Source of the DNA: Oenanthe sinensis
Taxonomy: Eukaryota; Streptophyta; Magnoliopsida; Apiales; Apiaceae
Direction of reading: 5' to 3'
DNA length: 64,000 nt
NCBI GenBank assembly: GCA_028671895.1
Contig: CM053794.1
Span: forward strand, 17,284,501-17,348,500
The notes beneath the pieces are model-generated. The model had not been told where the DNA came from. It worked only from the letters and a program-made list of their open reading frames with translations, and searched no databases. The translations under genes and the position numbers were made by a program. Below are positions 11,396 through 22,025 of this stretch, in pieces. How positions within the stretch are numbered: the first letter of the stretch is position 1; each line of letters begins with the position of its first letter.

Positions 11396-13911
11396 AAGGA
11401 CTTGTTATAAAAATTTTGATTAGTCTCTCTACCCGAGTTAGTTACTTTATCTATACTAATCATAATCATTTTCATTAACCATTAACAGGTGCTTTGTGTT
11501 TACTAAATCTCATGATTTTGATAAGCTAGGTCCTCGATACTAATCCATGAAACCTATATCGAGTCCAAACATGGCCATTACAATTTGTACTTGTTAGTTT
11601 TATTAACACTTATTTTGCATGACATTTCACCTCCTCGGGCATACTTTAGCTATTTGTAATATTATCTTGTCGATAATTTTTAATCAAGTTCTTTACAACA
11701 TGTATTCATGATACTCCTCACCATCTTTCGTTACTTGACTGACTCAAAACAAGTCATCTATCTTGTCGAAATTGTGTCTCAAATTGATTACTTAACCTCC
11801 TCTCTTATATGCCTCTTATTTAATGGCCTATCTACTAGTATTTTTAGTAAATTGAAAAATCAACATTTTTACTCAAAATCTTCTCTGAGATCATTTTGAA
11901 CCTTTCCTAAATCTTCCATAAAATTTCATTTGAAAATAAGAAGTTTAGCTGGGTGAAACAATGCCTCAACTTAGATGATTGCATAGTTGCGCTACCCACA
12001 CTTAAACGATCATAACTCCTTAACTGTTAACTCTTTTAATGCGATTCTTTCACAGAGATAAACTAGAGAATTACTAGTTCATTACTAAATCAAACTTTTT
12101 CCAAAAACAGAGAAATATACATCTAAGAACAGGGCTCCAAAATAGTGGCTCGAGAATTGGCCTTTCTGAGAGTTACTATTACACGACTTGCACTCTATCA
12201 TTTTTAATAAATCACAAAAATCATTTTTTAATATGAAGCCATCTCTGAACTCATCTTGAGTATTTTTAATATTTTTCATAAGCTTTTTGATTTGAAATCA
12301 AGTGTTTAACTAGGTGAAATGTATTTTAGAATTTGAGTCAACTACGGAGTTTTACTATTTCCGCTACTTTTACTAAATAATTCATAACTTTTGACTCCTA
12401 ACTCCGAATAATATGACATTAGCGCGCAAATGATCTACATACCGTCCTCTATGCAACCTCCAGAAATGGTCATGGAAAATTGGATTTCCCCGTCAGCCCC
12501 CCTGGTCAGTTCGGGTGAGAAGAAAAATGGGCATTACGTCGTTTGTAACTTTAACATTTTCCATTTCTATTCTACACCAATGCAACCAACAATCAATACC
12601 AAACTCCTCAATAAACATTACAATACTCATCCCAACATCTTTCAGTCATAAACCAAGCAAAACCTTATGAAAAGTATTTTAAAATCAAATAAAAAGCACA
12701 AGTATTTCTAGGACTACCCATGCTTAAACAACCTTACCCATAACATGTATAAGACATAACAATCATCAACCAAACCAAAGGAAAACTTAAATCAAAGAAA
12801 CAAAATTTTTATTTTCAAAAACACTATTCATATTCTTGATACTTTGGATTATATGTAGAGATTTCATGGATAGATGTTTGTAAGAATCATGATGAAGCAA
12901 GAGGGGTTTACTACCTTCGATTCGAACCTATGTATGCCACAATCAAGCAAGAGATGAAGATTTTGTGATGATTTCTCTTCTCGAAATGGAGCTTTCTGCC
13001 CAGATTCTTCAAGGAGAGAAAATGCTGAGTTTTCTTTGATGTGTGAAACAAAATGAATGTGATTTGGGTTTAAATGTTGGTGAAATCTTTTGTGGGAGTT
13101 TGTGCGACTTCCGGCTTTGTTTTAATCACTCGTTATCGTGTTTTATTCCTCATACTATTTCATGTTTCTAAATCTTGAAATCTCATTTTGTAATCCTATT
13201 TTATGTTTTTTTAATATGAAGTTTAATAATTAAATCAATTACGGTTAATTGTTTCAAGAATTTCCAAAAATTGACTATTCACTGAAACACTATTCACCTC
13301 CATCATTTTCTAAACTCTGTTATAATTTTCAGGAGGACTTCAAATAGATTTTGTCGGACTAAATTTAATAATAAAGCCCTATTTTTAATGTATATTATCC
13401 TAAATACGGGTATGACGAAGAATTTTCGAGTTATGATTCTCCAAAAACCGTCGGGATTTACATACACTCAAATATCTCGTAAATTACAATCTAATAGCAT
13501 AATTGTGAACTTTGAAAAAGTAACGTGATTTACATACACTTAAATATATTGTAGGTTCAAAATAAATTTACAAAATCGAGATTTGGCGATACACAATTTG
13601 ACACCAAATCCCGATTATCACGCAGAATACTAAAACGACCTCGAAACTGAAATGTAATATAAAAAAAGAATGGTGTAAACATTGTTTACTCACAATGTAC
13701 TCTTTATTCATAATAAAAGATTATAAGGTTCCCAAATTTTAGGAATATAACAATACACATATATTTGAATACGTCGTATATTAATATTATGACCTCAAAT
13801 CTTAAGTTCCTTATGGGCAATAAATCAAATAAAATTATTTATTCAATAAAATGAAAAAAATTCATCCAAAAATCTTAATAATTCTGAGTGTCAAAAATAC
13901 AGATTATTACA

Positions 13912-13925
13912 GTCTCCCCTCCTTA
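13912..13925 (-). other. Polypurine tract of the Gypsy element
   Basis: Coding-strand sequence TAAGGAGGGGAGAC directly precedes the LTR start TGTAATA. This is the typical Gypsy arrangement and fixes the inner border of the 3' LTR. Confidence 0.85.
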
Positions 13926-13974
13926 AAAGAATTCCATCCTCGGAATCTACATGCGAACAACTGAGGTCATTCTT
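13926..13974 (-). pseudogene. Last bases of Gypsy pol before the polypurine tract
   Basis: The short segment between the old Copia insertion (CTCAC target copy at 13975-13979) and the polypurine tract. It is the natural continuation of the integrase C-terminal region on the other side of the nest (53295 onward). It is too short to classify alone and is assigned by position. Confidence 0.6.
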
Positions 13975-13979
13975 CTCAC
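13975..13979. repeat. Left target-site duplication of the old Copia (CTCAC)
   Basis: CTCAC abuts the LTR start TGAAGG at 13980. Its partner is CTCAT at 53290-53294, one base different, as expected for an old insertion. Confidence 0.75.
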
Positions 13980-15495
13980 TGAAGGATTTCAGGTATGAAA
14001 ACGCAGCGGATATAACGTAAAAAAACAATAAAATCTGAAACCCTATCGCTGGATCCATGTATAACGTTGGATGATTATGGTGAAGAAGTCTGTACCTTAA
14101 CGAAACTTTCCGTATGCTGTTTAATGGAGGTCCAGAAACAGAATCACAGCAGCCCTTTGATGCAAAGATCTGCTCCCCAAAGAAGTCCATGCGAACGCCC
14201 GATCGTCCAACGATCACCGGAGTCGGTACTAGATGAATAGCTTGCCCCTCTCTCTCTCTTTTTCTAGCCTCTCAAAATTGTTGAGCAGCTAGGTTTTCTG
14301 TGAAAAATGAATTATGACTTCTAACCCTAAAACTATACATCATTATGTATATATAGGTGAAAGAGATATTTTGGGCCTAACTCTAATCCATGTGGTTTCC
14401 AAAATCCATTATGATTTTGGGTTATTATTATTATTAAATCCGAATTCTAATATAATTAATCAAGTCCCACTTAATTAATTCAATAATTAAATTCGAAATA
14501 ATAATAATAAAATATCTAAATTCATAATTTAAATAAAGCTCCGTTTTGACATTCTTTGTGTATGACCCTTTAGGTTATTATTACTTTGGCAATAATTTTA
14601 TTATCTAGATAATAAAATTATAAACAATGAGCAGCATCTAGTAATACATCATTGTTACCCAAGTAACAATAATAATTGGTGATTCAATTAAACCTTTCAT
14701 GAATAATGTGCAATGTAATATAATCTCTTTAACCTTATATTATAGATCAAACGCGAGGCATGTATAGTGTCATCCTCTTCAACGTTTAATCTTCGTTTCC
14801 TTGATCAATGAGTAGACTATTTAAACAAATCAATATTTGAGCATGGCCATGCATTTCATAGTCTCACTCAATCAAGAGGCCAATAATATCACTCCTAAAA
14901 TCGGAGGGTTAAATCCTATATATATCATTCATATTCCGTATACGATTCATAGCATACCCAATGCCCACATTTATCATTACTCGGTTAAAGGTAACTTTGA
15001 GTGTAATCAATGTATATTAATTCTCGTATAGAAATATAATGATTTCAAGTCAGAGGATCATTATATCATTATCACAGTGAGATTTCTTATGACACTTATT
15101 AACATGTAGAATCTCATGGTGGGTCTTTCCAGTGTCATGTATTGATACATACACTTATGTTCTTGACTTTCGTATCACCATACCTATGACCAATGAGATG
15201 TGGTCATCTGTCAACAAACATATTAGTCGTATTGCATTATTATTGTCCTTAAATAATAATACTTGACTAGGGAATTTTAGGAATAAAATACTATTTATAT
15301 AATCTCATTTTTAAGTCACAAACTTAAAGATATATATTACGTATTAATATTTCAAGGACATTTATTATTCTTTCAATTTATAACGCTGTAAATAAAGACA
15401 TAATAAATATTAATTAAATAATCACATAAAACATAATCCTTAATTGTTTTCAATAAAACATTAAAAGTATTGTCTCTAGGACACCAATACTAACA
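13980..15495 (-). repeat. 3' LTR of the old Copia (1516 bp)
   Basis: On the coding strand it starts TGTTAGTATTGG and ends in TTTCA. It aligns with the split 5' LTR at 34272-34882 plus 52375-53289. It has a TATATATA box on the minus strand at about 14347-14355 and a pyrimidine-rich CT tract at 14250-14268. Its coding-strand start is clearly related to the LTR of the tandem array (TGTTAGTAATTG), so the two elements are sister families. Confidence 0.9.
14347..14355 (-). promoter_or_regulatory. TATA box in the old Copia 3' LTR
   Basis: Coding-strand CTATATATACATAATG. The same site occurs in the other LTR at about 34649-34658, so the position is conserved between the two LTR copies. Confidence 0.5.
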
Positions 15496-15507
15496 ATCTC
15501 CCACTTG
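15496..15507 (-). other. Polypurine tract of the old Copia
   Basis: Coding-strand CAAGTGGGAGAT directly before the LTR start TGTTAG. The tandem array carries the near-identical GCAAGTGGGAGAT at 42076-42088. Confidence 0.85.
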
Positions 15508-15928
15508 TACTAGAGTCAATATCTCATGTATCTAATACCCATGGAACTAGTATGACCTTCGTGCTTCTGCTGCGACAAAGCCTTGATCAATGGATCTGCA
15601 ATGTTATCATTTGTATGCACTTTACATATATGTATATCCCCTCGATTATTAATCTATCAAAGAAGATGATATCTCTGAGTATATGCTTTGTTCGGGAATG
15701 AGACCTTGGTTCCTTAGCTTGTGAAATGGCTCCATTATTATCGCAGTATAAATCTATCGGATCTGCGACTGAAGGAACGACACCAAGACCTGCAATAAAT
15801 TTCCGAATCCAAACAGCCTCCTTGGCTTCTTCACAGGCAGCAATATACTCAACCTCCATTGTAGAATCGGCAACCGTCTCTTGCTTCGAACTTTTCCAGC
15901 TTACAGTACCTCCATTTAGACAAAACAC
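15508..15928 (-). pseudogene. Old Copia pol: RNase H C-terminal part
   Basis: An open piece (15928-15587) with SWKSSKQETVADSTMEVEYI, DLYCDNNGAI and SHSRTKHI, the usual Copia RNase H C-terminal landmarks; it degrades by frameshift toward the polypurine tract. It is separated from the upstream piece (15947-16516) by a stop at the FQTDKDD segment. The enzyme normally degrades the RNA strand during reverse transcription inside the virus-like particle. This copy is non-functional because the whole pol frame is broken. Confidence 0.85.
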
Positions 15929-15946
15929 AAATCCAGACTGAGAAAT

Positions 15947-16516
15947 TTAATCATCTTTGTCTGTCTGGAAACTAGCGTCGGTGTAACCTTTTACAACTAG
16001 CTTATCTTCTCCTCCATATACCAAGAATTGATCTTTAGTCCTCTTCAAGTACTTAATAATATTCTTGACTACTGTCCAGTGACCTTCACCTGGATTAGAC
16101 TGGTATCTTCTCGTCATGCTTAAAGCATACGAGACATCAAGATGAGTACATACCATTACATACATTATAGAACCAATTGCTGAAGTATATGGAACTTTAC
16201 TCATACGGTCCTTATCACCCAATGATTTAGAACGGTTATCTTTTGAGATCGATATCCCATGAGACATCAGGATAAATCCCCTTTTAGCATCTTGCATCCC
16301 AAATCGATGCAAAACTTTGTCAATGTATGTACTCTGACTTAGGCCGATCATTCTTCTTGATTTATCTCTATAGATCCTGATACCTAAAATATAGGTCGCT
16401 TCGCCTAAGTCTTTCATTGAGAAATTCTTACTCAACCAAGTCTTAACAGCTTGTAAAAAAGGAATGTCATTCCCTATTATTAATATATCACCAACATATA
16501 ATACTAGGAATGCCAC
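15947..16516 (-). pseudogene. Old Copia pol: RT C-terminal part and start of RNase H
   Basis: 190 open codons. The RT active-site motif reads LYVGDILIIGND; Copia elements have YVDD here, so a catalytic Asp has become Gly. Further Copia RT landmarks follow: FSMKDLGEATYILGI, IGLSQSTYIDKVL, VPYTSAIGSIMYVM and DVSYALSM. RNase H starts at LVVKGYTDASFQTD. A frameshift or stop separates this piece from the RT N-terminal part at 16607-16924. Loss of the second Asp alone should abolish polymerisation. Confidence 0.9.
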
Positions 16517-16606
16517 ATTACTCTCACTAACCTTCTTGTAAACACATGGTTCATCTTCATTTTGAATAAACCCAAACTCTTTGACAGTTTCATCAAAATG
16601 AATATT

Positions 16607-16924
16607 CTATCTCCTCGAGGCTTGTTTCAATCCATAAATGGATCGACGCAACTTACATACCTTTCCAGCATCCTTTGGATCAACAAAACCTTCAGGATGT
16701 GTCATGTACACATCCACATCTTCTTCAAGGCCCCTATTGAAGAAAGCGGTTTTGACATCCATTTGCCAGATTTTATAGTCATGGTAAGCAGCTATAGTAA
16801 GCAAAATCCTAATGGACTTAACCATAGCCACTGGTGAAAAGGTTTCATCATAGTCAATGCCATGAATTTGCTTGAAACCTTTTGCCACCAATCGTGCTTT
16901 ATAGGTCTGTACATTACCATCCAT
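16607..16924 (-). pseudogene. Old Copia pol: RT N-terminal part
   Basis: 105 open codons with the RVT_2 landmarks YKARLVAKGFKQIHGIDYDE, TFSPVAMVKSIR, IWQMDVKTAF and RRSIYGLKQASRR. The first catalytic Asp lies in MDVKTAF. A deletion of about 50 bases just upstream, relative to the array copies, removes the WTLVDPPEG to CKWVF segment and shifts the frame out of the protease-integrase piece. The Q in IWQMDV is a stop codon in both copies of the tandem array. Confidence 0.9.
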
Positions 16925-18611
16925 GTCGGTCTTCTTTTTGAAAACCCACTTGATTAGTATACATGGATTCCATCTTAGATTTTATGGCATCCAGCCATCT
17001 CTTAGATTCTGGAGTGTTCATAACGTCTTGGTATGTGAGAGGCTCATATTCATCCACAAGCATCACATCACCATCTTGAGTCAAGAGAAATCCATAATAT
17101 CTCTCGGGCTCATGGAGAATCCTACTAGACCTACGAATAACTTGTTTTTCTTGAGCAGTATTGTTTTCTTGTACATTCTGCTCAGGTTCCTCCATTGGTT
17201 CAACGTTATCATGTGGGTCTCGAATTTCATCGAGATCTATTATCCTCCCATTGTCTTTCTTAGACAACATTTCTCTTTCAAGGAATACTGCAGTTCGAGC
17301 AACAAACACTTTGTTCTCTGAAGGATTATAGAAAGAATAACCCTTTGTTTTAATTGGGTATCCCATAAAATTACATTTTTCTAATTTAGGTCCTAGCTTG
17401 TCAGAAGTTAGACGTTTCACAAATGCTTCATATCCCCAAATTTTCATAAATGACATGCTATGACATTTCTCAGCCCATATCTCATACGGAGTCTTCTGAA
17501 CCATTTTAGTAGGAACTCGGTTAAGTTTATATGCAGCCGTCTCCAGGGCGTCGCCCCAGAAACTAATTGGAAGATCTGCATGACTCATCATCGATCGCAC
17601 CTTGTCCAACAAAGTACGATTCCTCCTTTCAGAAACCCCATTCCATTGTGGTATTCCGGGAGGAGTGAGTTGTGATACAATACCACACTCTTTTAATAAA
17701 ATCTTAAATTCATGGCTTAAGTATTCACCTCCACGATCAGATCGTAGAGTCTTAATACTTCCGCAAGTTTGATTTTCTACTTTAGATTTGTATTCTTTGA
17801 ACTTTTCAAAAGAATCAGATTTGTTCTTCATAAGATACACATATCCATATCTACTGAAATCATCAGTAAACGTGATAAAGTAGTAAAAGCCTCCTCTTGC
17901 CATAGTACGCATAGGACCACATACATCACTATGTATAAGTTCTAATCGTTCAGTGGCCCTTTCACCTTGTCCAGTAAAAGGAGCTTTAGTCATTTTTCCA
18001 ATGAGACAAGGTTCGCATGCTTCGTATGATTCAAAGTCAAACTTATCCAAGTATCCATCTTTATGTAACTTGGAAATGCACTTCTCATTTATATGGCCAA
18101 AACGACAGTGCCAGAGGTATGTTTGAATTGAGTCATTTATTTTAAGATGTTTGTTATTCACATTATAGATAAGAGTGTCTAAATCAAGAACATATAAACC
18201 GTTAAATAAATGTGCAACCCCATAGGTAACATTATTCAAAGAAAAGGAACAACTATTGTTCTGAATTGAAAATGCAAAACCTTTCTTGTCCAAACAAGAA
18301 ACCGAAATAATGTTTCTACAAATTGCAGGCATGTAAAAACAGTTTTCAAGTTCTAAAATAAGACCAGTAGGCAATGATAAATAATAAGTCTCTACAACTA
18401 AAGTAGCAACCTTTTCTCCATTGCCAACTCGTAGGTCGACCTCTCCTTTAGCCAAAGTCCTACTCATTTCTAGTTCCTGCACATTTATACAAATGTGAGA
18501 ACCCCATCCATTATCTAATACCCATGATGTAGAAGTAGACAAATTGACTTCTATAATATAAATACCAGAATCAGAAGCTTGACCAGCCTTCTTCTTCTTC
18601 ATATCCTCCAA
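16914..18611 (-). pseudogene. Old Copia pol: protease and integrase (565 open codons)
   Basis: The longest open piece of this element. The protease site reads SWVLDNGWGSHIC (residues 30-42) instead of the usual D-T/S-G. The integrase zinc-binding HHCC domain has H168, H173, C199 and C202. The catalytic core keeps D229 (HSDVCGP), D292 (LRSDRGGEY) and E328 (GVSERRNRT), with exactly 35 residues between the last two, as in DD35E integrases. The C-terminal part has GYSFYNPSENKVFVAR and a linker, then runs into a deletion at MYTNQV, after which the frame is wrong. The mutated protease and the deletion make it inactive, but the integrase core looks intact. Confidence 0.92.
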
Positions 18612-18730
18612 ATAAGCATGACAGTTTCTCTTCCAATGACCTGGTTTACCACAGTAGCGACAATCACCCTTTGCAACAACACCCTTAGGCTTTAAAGCTT
18701 GGGATTGGCCTTTGGCTTGGGACTAGAAGA
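18612..18730 (-). pseudogene. Old Copia gag C-terminal end: zinc knuckle
   Basis: A CRYCGKPGHWKRNC knuckle (C-x2-C-x4-H-x4-C) reads in frame into the protease. A stop or frameshift lies in the Ser/Lys-rich linker just before the insertion point of S. The rest of gag resumes at 31766 on the other side of S. Confidence 0.85.
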
Positions 18731-18735
18731 AGATC
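18731..18735. repeat. Left target-site duplication of S (AGATC)
   Basis: AGATC abuts the LTR start TGTTATTTG. An identical AGATC follows the other LTR at 31761-31765. Confidence 0.95.
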
Positions 18736-19070
18736 TGTTATTTGCCCTTAAGTACACTAAGTTTGGAGAACGGGGGTTGAATACAAACTTAAGAATTATT
18801 TAAATTCTTGCGGATTTAAGTTTGTTCAACTAGAGTGTTTGAGTATATATATATAAAACTGATTGAACTAAGAATGCAAAAACTAAAGTATTGAAAACAG
18901 AACAAACAATATTAAAAATTACTAGTGGATTGGTTTTTCACTAGTATGTTTTTGATTTCAATTAATCTTGATAAAAATACTAAGCTGCTTACAAAGTGTT
19001 TCTGCACAGTCCTTACAATCTTTTCACTGTGTTTCTTTTTTTTTTTGCTACTTTGCTACAATGAACTACT

Positions 19071-19088
19071 AACCACTATATAGTGGTT
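19071..19088 (-). promoter_or_regulatory. Palindromic TATA region in the S 3' LTR
   Basis: AACCACTATATAGTGGTT is a perfect 18-base palindrome with TATATA at its centre. It is identical in the other LTR (30927-30944). It is probably the core promoter; the symmetry would allow reading in either direction. Confidence 0.5.
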
Positions 19089-19344
19089 TTCTTCACTTCT
19101 AATTCCTATCGACAGATAATATTATAAAATTACAACTTACAATGTTTACATGAAAATATAAATTAGCTACTTGAACAGTCTTCTTTGGACCTGTCTAGTC
19201 CTGAAAGTATCTTTGTCTTGATGCATTCCTTGAAGACTGTGTTGCCTTGAAAGTCTTCACAATCCTGACATGACTGTCTTCCAGTGATTCAGTTTTTGCA
19301 CAATTTCCTTTCTTCTTGTCTTTAACTAAATTGAGAAACCTTAA

Positions 19345-19830
19345 TCAACTGATAAATGCTGTTAAGCATATCAGTTGATTTTCATTTGCTCATCCATCGA
19401 TGGATAGGATATCCATTGATCAGTTATTGAATCGATGGCTATTTGAGTTATCCATTGACTCCCTATCCATTGATGATCCCTTATCTGTTGATTGCCTTTA
19501 TCTGTTGATGACTTGTATCCGTTGATAGCTTTTATCCGTTGAGTAATGTCTTCATCCATCGACTCCAATATCAGTTGATCACTTCACTTGTGAGAATTCT
19601 GACTTAGAATATTTATAATTGATCAACCATTCTTCATATCAGTTGAGAAGCTATAAATTGAAGTCAATGACTTCAGTCGACTACTTCATAGCATCCATTG
19701 AGGCAACACAATCAATTGATAATGAAACATGAATCAAATGTTACAATCCAGTTTATTAGTTGATAAACAAGCTTCAACTGATAACTGGTTTCCTAGTCAA
19801 TGGATATTTATAAGTCACATATCCATTGAC
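19345..19830. repeat. Dispersed word array of S in the 3' LTR
   Basis: About twenty close variants of a 10-14 base word occur in both orientations, including CATCCATCGATGGATA, ATATCCATTGATC, TTATCTGTTGATTG and TATCCGTTGATAG. Spacing is irregular, about 12-25 bases, so this is not a simple tandem repeat. The same word recurs in the spacer and coding parts of S. Confidence 0.85.
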
Positions 19831-19904
19831 CAGTTACAATGAATTTTAAATCCCTATTGAAATTCTAAGTAATTTGTTATCATCAAAACTAATAATTCCT
19901 AACA

Positions 19905-20082
19905 ATCTCCCCCTATTTATGAATATGTGAAATATGCATAAATTTTCTGTTGATGATAACAAAACTCCTAAACATTTTCATTCTAGCAGGAATTACAATA
20001 TTGAACAAAATAAATTTAAGACAGAGTGATCAAATACTAGTAAGAGATAAATTTTGACAATTTGATGTTGAGTCTGAATCTT
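19905..20082 (-). other. 3' untranslated part and polypurine tract of S
   Basis: The coding-strand polypurine tract AATAGGGGGAGAT occupies about 19905-19917, directly before the LTR start. The rest is an AT-rich tail after the stop of the accessory region. I see nothing else in it. Confidence 0.8.
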
Positions 20083-20763
20083 CTACCTTCTTCTTCTTCT
20101 CGCCCTTGACTCATTCATTTTGTCTTCATTTTCCTTCATTTTTCTGTACAAGGATCCCTTCAGAATCTTCTCATCCTCAACCCTGTAGTCCAGTTGGCTT
20201 GCAAGATGATTTAATTCCAGATTGGGCAGTTTGTCTATTTCCTGACAAATATCAATGCACTTTTCTCTGCATTCTCTGTCCTTGTAGATCATCATGTAGA
20301 ATGGTTCATGAAGCACCTTCCTTCCTTCAGGGTTCCATATTTTGATTCTGTCATCCCTTTCTTCTTGAATAGGTGTCTCCCTTATCTTCTTCATCTTCTC
20401 AAGAATGGCTTTCCCTAGCTCTTCAGTTAAATAGTACTTTCTGTTGAGCATGGTGTAGATCTTCCTTAAGATGCCATATCCTTGATCCAAGACTTGATTG
20501 AATGTGAAAGTTGAATGTGATCCATCTTCATACTCAATGTGAAGAAGATCAACATCCCTCTTCCTTTGACCTTTTACTGCAATCATTCCTTCACTTTTGA
20601 TTGGCACAAAATTCTCAGATTTGGGTTTGAACACTTCTATTTCTTTGGCTTGGCCACTCCCAGAAGCTTGACCTTCAAGCTTCACCTCTTTTGGCTTCTC
20701 CTCCTTAGCCTTTTTTTCCTTAACAAAAAATTTTCTCTTAACCCCAGAAGTTTTTTGGTTCAT
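20083..20763 (-). pseudogene. S accessory region: C-terminal piece (226 codons)
   Basis: The C-terminal end of the accessory region. It starts with a Lys/Glu-rich linker (KEKKAKEEKPKEVKLEG), followed by a compact part with DVDLLHIEYEDGSHSTFTF, YGILRKIYTMLNRKYYL and RDDRIKIWNPEGRKVLHEPF, and a basic tail RARRRRR. The IEYEDGS and IWNPEGRKVLHEPF segments look like a small folded beta-rich domain that I do not recognise. It overlaps the upstream piece in a different frame, so a frameshift separates them. No signal peptide or membrane segment is seen. The function is unknown. Confidence 0.65.
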
Positions 20764-21571
20764 CTACAGGCTTGTTTGCTCTTTGTTTCATTCTTGGCCT
20801 CCTTTCACCTTCTTTTCTTCTGGCTTCTCTTATTAGCCTATCCTCCTCATCAAATTTCCTTTGCAGTTGAATAGCTAGTTCTTCTTGTGACTTTTCTTGT
20901 TGCTCCCTTTCTTTCACACCAACCATTATTGCTTTGCCCAAATGTTTCTCACCTCCACTTGTGACAGATTTCTCTTTCTTCTTGCCATCTTCAATCAACT
21001 TTCCCTTTCCTTTTCTATCACCAGGTTGTGAGCTACTTTCATCTACCCTTATTTCTCCTTTCTTTACTACTTCAAGAATTTCTGGTAATAGGGCAATTGG
21101 CTCTTGTGCATCAATCTCCTTGTTTTTGCTGGCAATTGAATCAAATTGCCTTACAATATTTTGAGCCAATTCCTGCTTTGGATCCTTCCTTTGTATGACT
21201 TCCTTCGTATTCTTAATTACAGCTTCAACTTCTTTTTTCCTTAACTCCTTATGTTTCTCCTCCTTTTTGTTATCAGCAACCGGCTCTTGCTCTAATGACT
21301 GAGAAATGAAAGGGGTTTCCAAGAGTCTGCTCAAGAGTTTGATTTGAGTTTCTTGATTCTTCATGATGCGCTCCATGTTAACTTCCATAGCTGTCACCAT
21401 TTTCTCCAATGCCACTACCTTGTTTTTGGCTGTAAACTCAGTGTCTAGCCTTTGCTTAATTCGGGTTAACAGTGTAAGGCTGAGTCTGGAGTCAATTGTG
21501 GTATCAAAGTGCATCCTTGAACTATCAATTGCCTCCCTGATCTTCTTTAATTCATACTTAGATCCTGACAT
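20738..21571 (-). pseudogene. S accessory region: coiled-coil piece (277 codons)
   Basis: Long charged helices: KYELKKIREAIDSSRMHFD, VVALEKMVTAMEVNMERIMK and KEEKHKELRKKEVEAVIKN, then Lys/Gly-rich linkers and a QLQRKFDEEDRLIREARRK helix. Heptad-like spacing of Leu, Ile and Met suggests coiled coil, a feature reported for SIRE-type post-pol regions. It reads into the C-terminal piece by a frame change near 20750. No enzyme motif is seen. Confidence 0.65.
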
Positions 21572-22025
21572 GCATTTTCTGAATTTTCAAGTTGTCCCTG
21601 TAAAAGTTGAGAATTCTTCTGTGCAAAGGATCCTCTACATTCACTTCAGCGATGGAGCTCCTGTAGTGAGAAATAATTGCCTTCTCAGTATCAACCAAAC
21701 TTGTTTCATCACTGGCCACATCCGAGTCAAGAAGTTCATCATCAGAACTGTCTTCAAAGTCTTTAGGATTCATGTGGGATACATCATCAAGTTGACTAGC
21801 TAGATGCTCCTTTCCATTCCTGAATTGTTCTTCTGTCTGCACCAATCCCAACATTTGTTCAGCTACTTGATTAGTGGCTGCTGCTAATTCTTGATAGTGT
21901 AGATCTTCATGGTGAAAGGTTGAAGCATCGAGGTTGACTTCAATCTCATCATCCACTTCCATGTGGGCATCTACAACTCCTGCAGGGACTCCATTTCCTC
22001 CAGCTCCCCCTGACTCCAACCCCAA
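21558..22025 (-). pseudogene. S accessory region: acidic piece (155 codons)
   Basis: An acidic Asp/Glu/Ser-rich stretch (DDEIEVNLDAST, DSSDDELLDSDVASDE) ending in a basic helix. It overlaps the coiled-coil piece by a few codons in another frame, so the border is a frameshift. It is probably a disordered linker in the original long protein. Confidence 0.55.

Larger units (their letters stand above)
9143..13911 (-). repeat. 3' LTR of the Gypsy element (4769 bp)
   Basis: On the coding strand it starts TGTAATAATCTG next to the polypurine tract and ends GGGGCATCA. It is AT-rich and contains a set of 72-base tandem repeats (9951-10160) and a candidate TATA box on the minus strand at about 11388-11395. 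It holds no coding region; short open stretches here are chance frames. The length is large but within what I know for plant Gypsy LTRs. The partner survives only as 45 bases, so I cannot exclude an undetected small insertion inside. Confidence 0.7.
18736..19904 (-). repeat. 3' LTR of S (1169 bp)
   Basis: On the coding strand it starts TGTTAGGAATTATTAG and ends GGGCAAATAACA. It has a dense block of the S word (ATCCATTGAT, ATCAGTTGAT, ATCCGTTGAT and complements) at about 19345-19830 and a palindromic TATA region at 19071-19088. A 65-codon open frame at 19371-19568 is made almost wholly of the word and is not considered a gene. Confidence 0.95.

Noticed and set aside
19371..19568. 65-codon frame in both S LTRs (also 31227-31424)
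   Set aside because: It is built almost wholly from the dispersed word; low complexity and lack of a start context argue against a gene.
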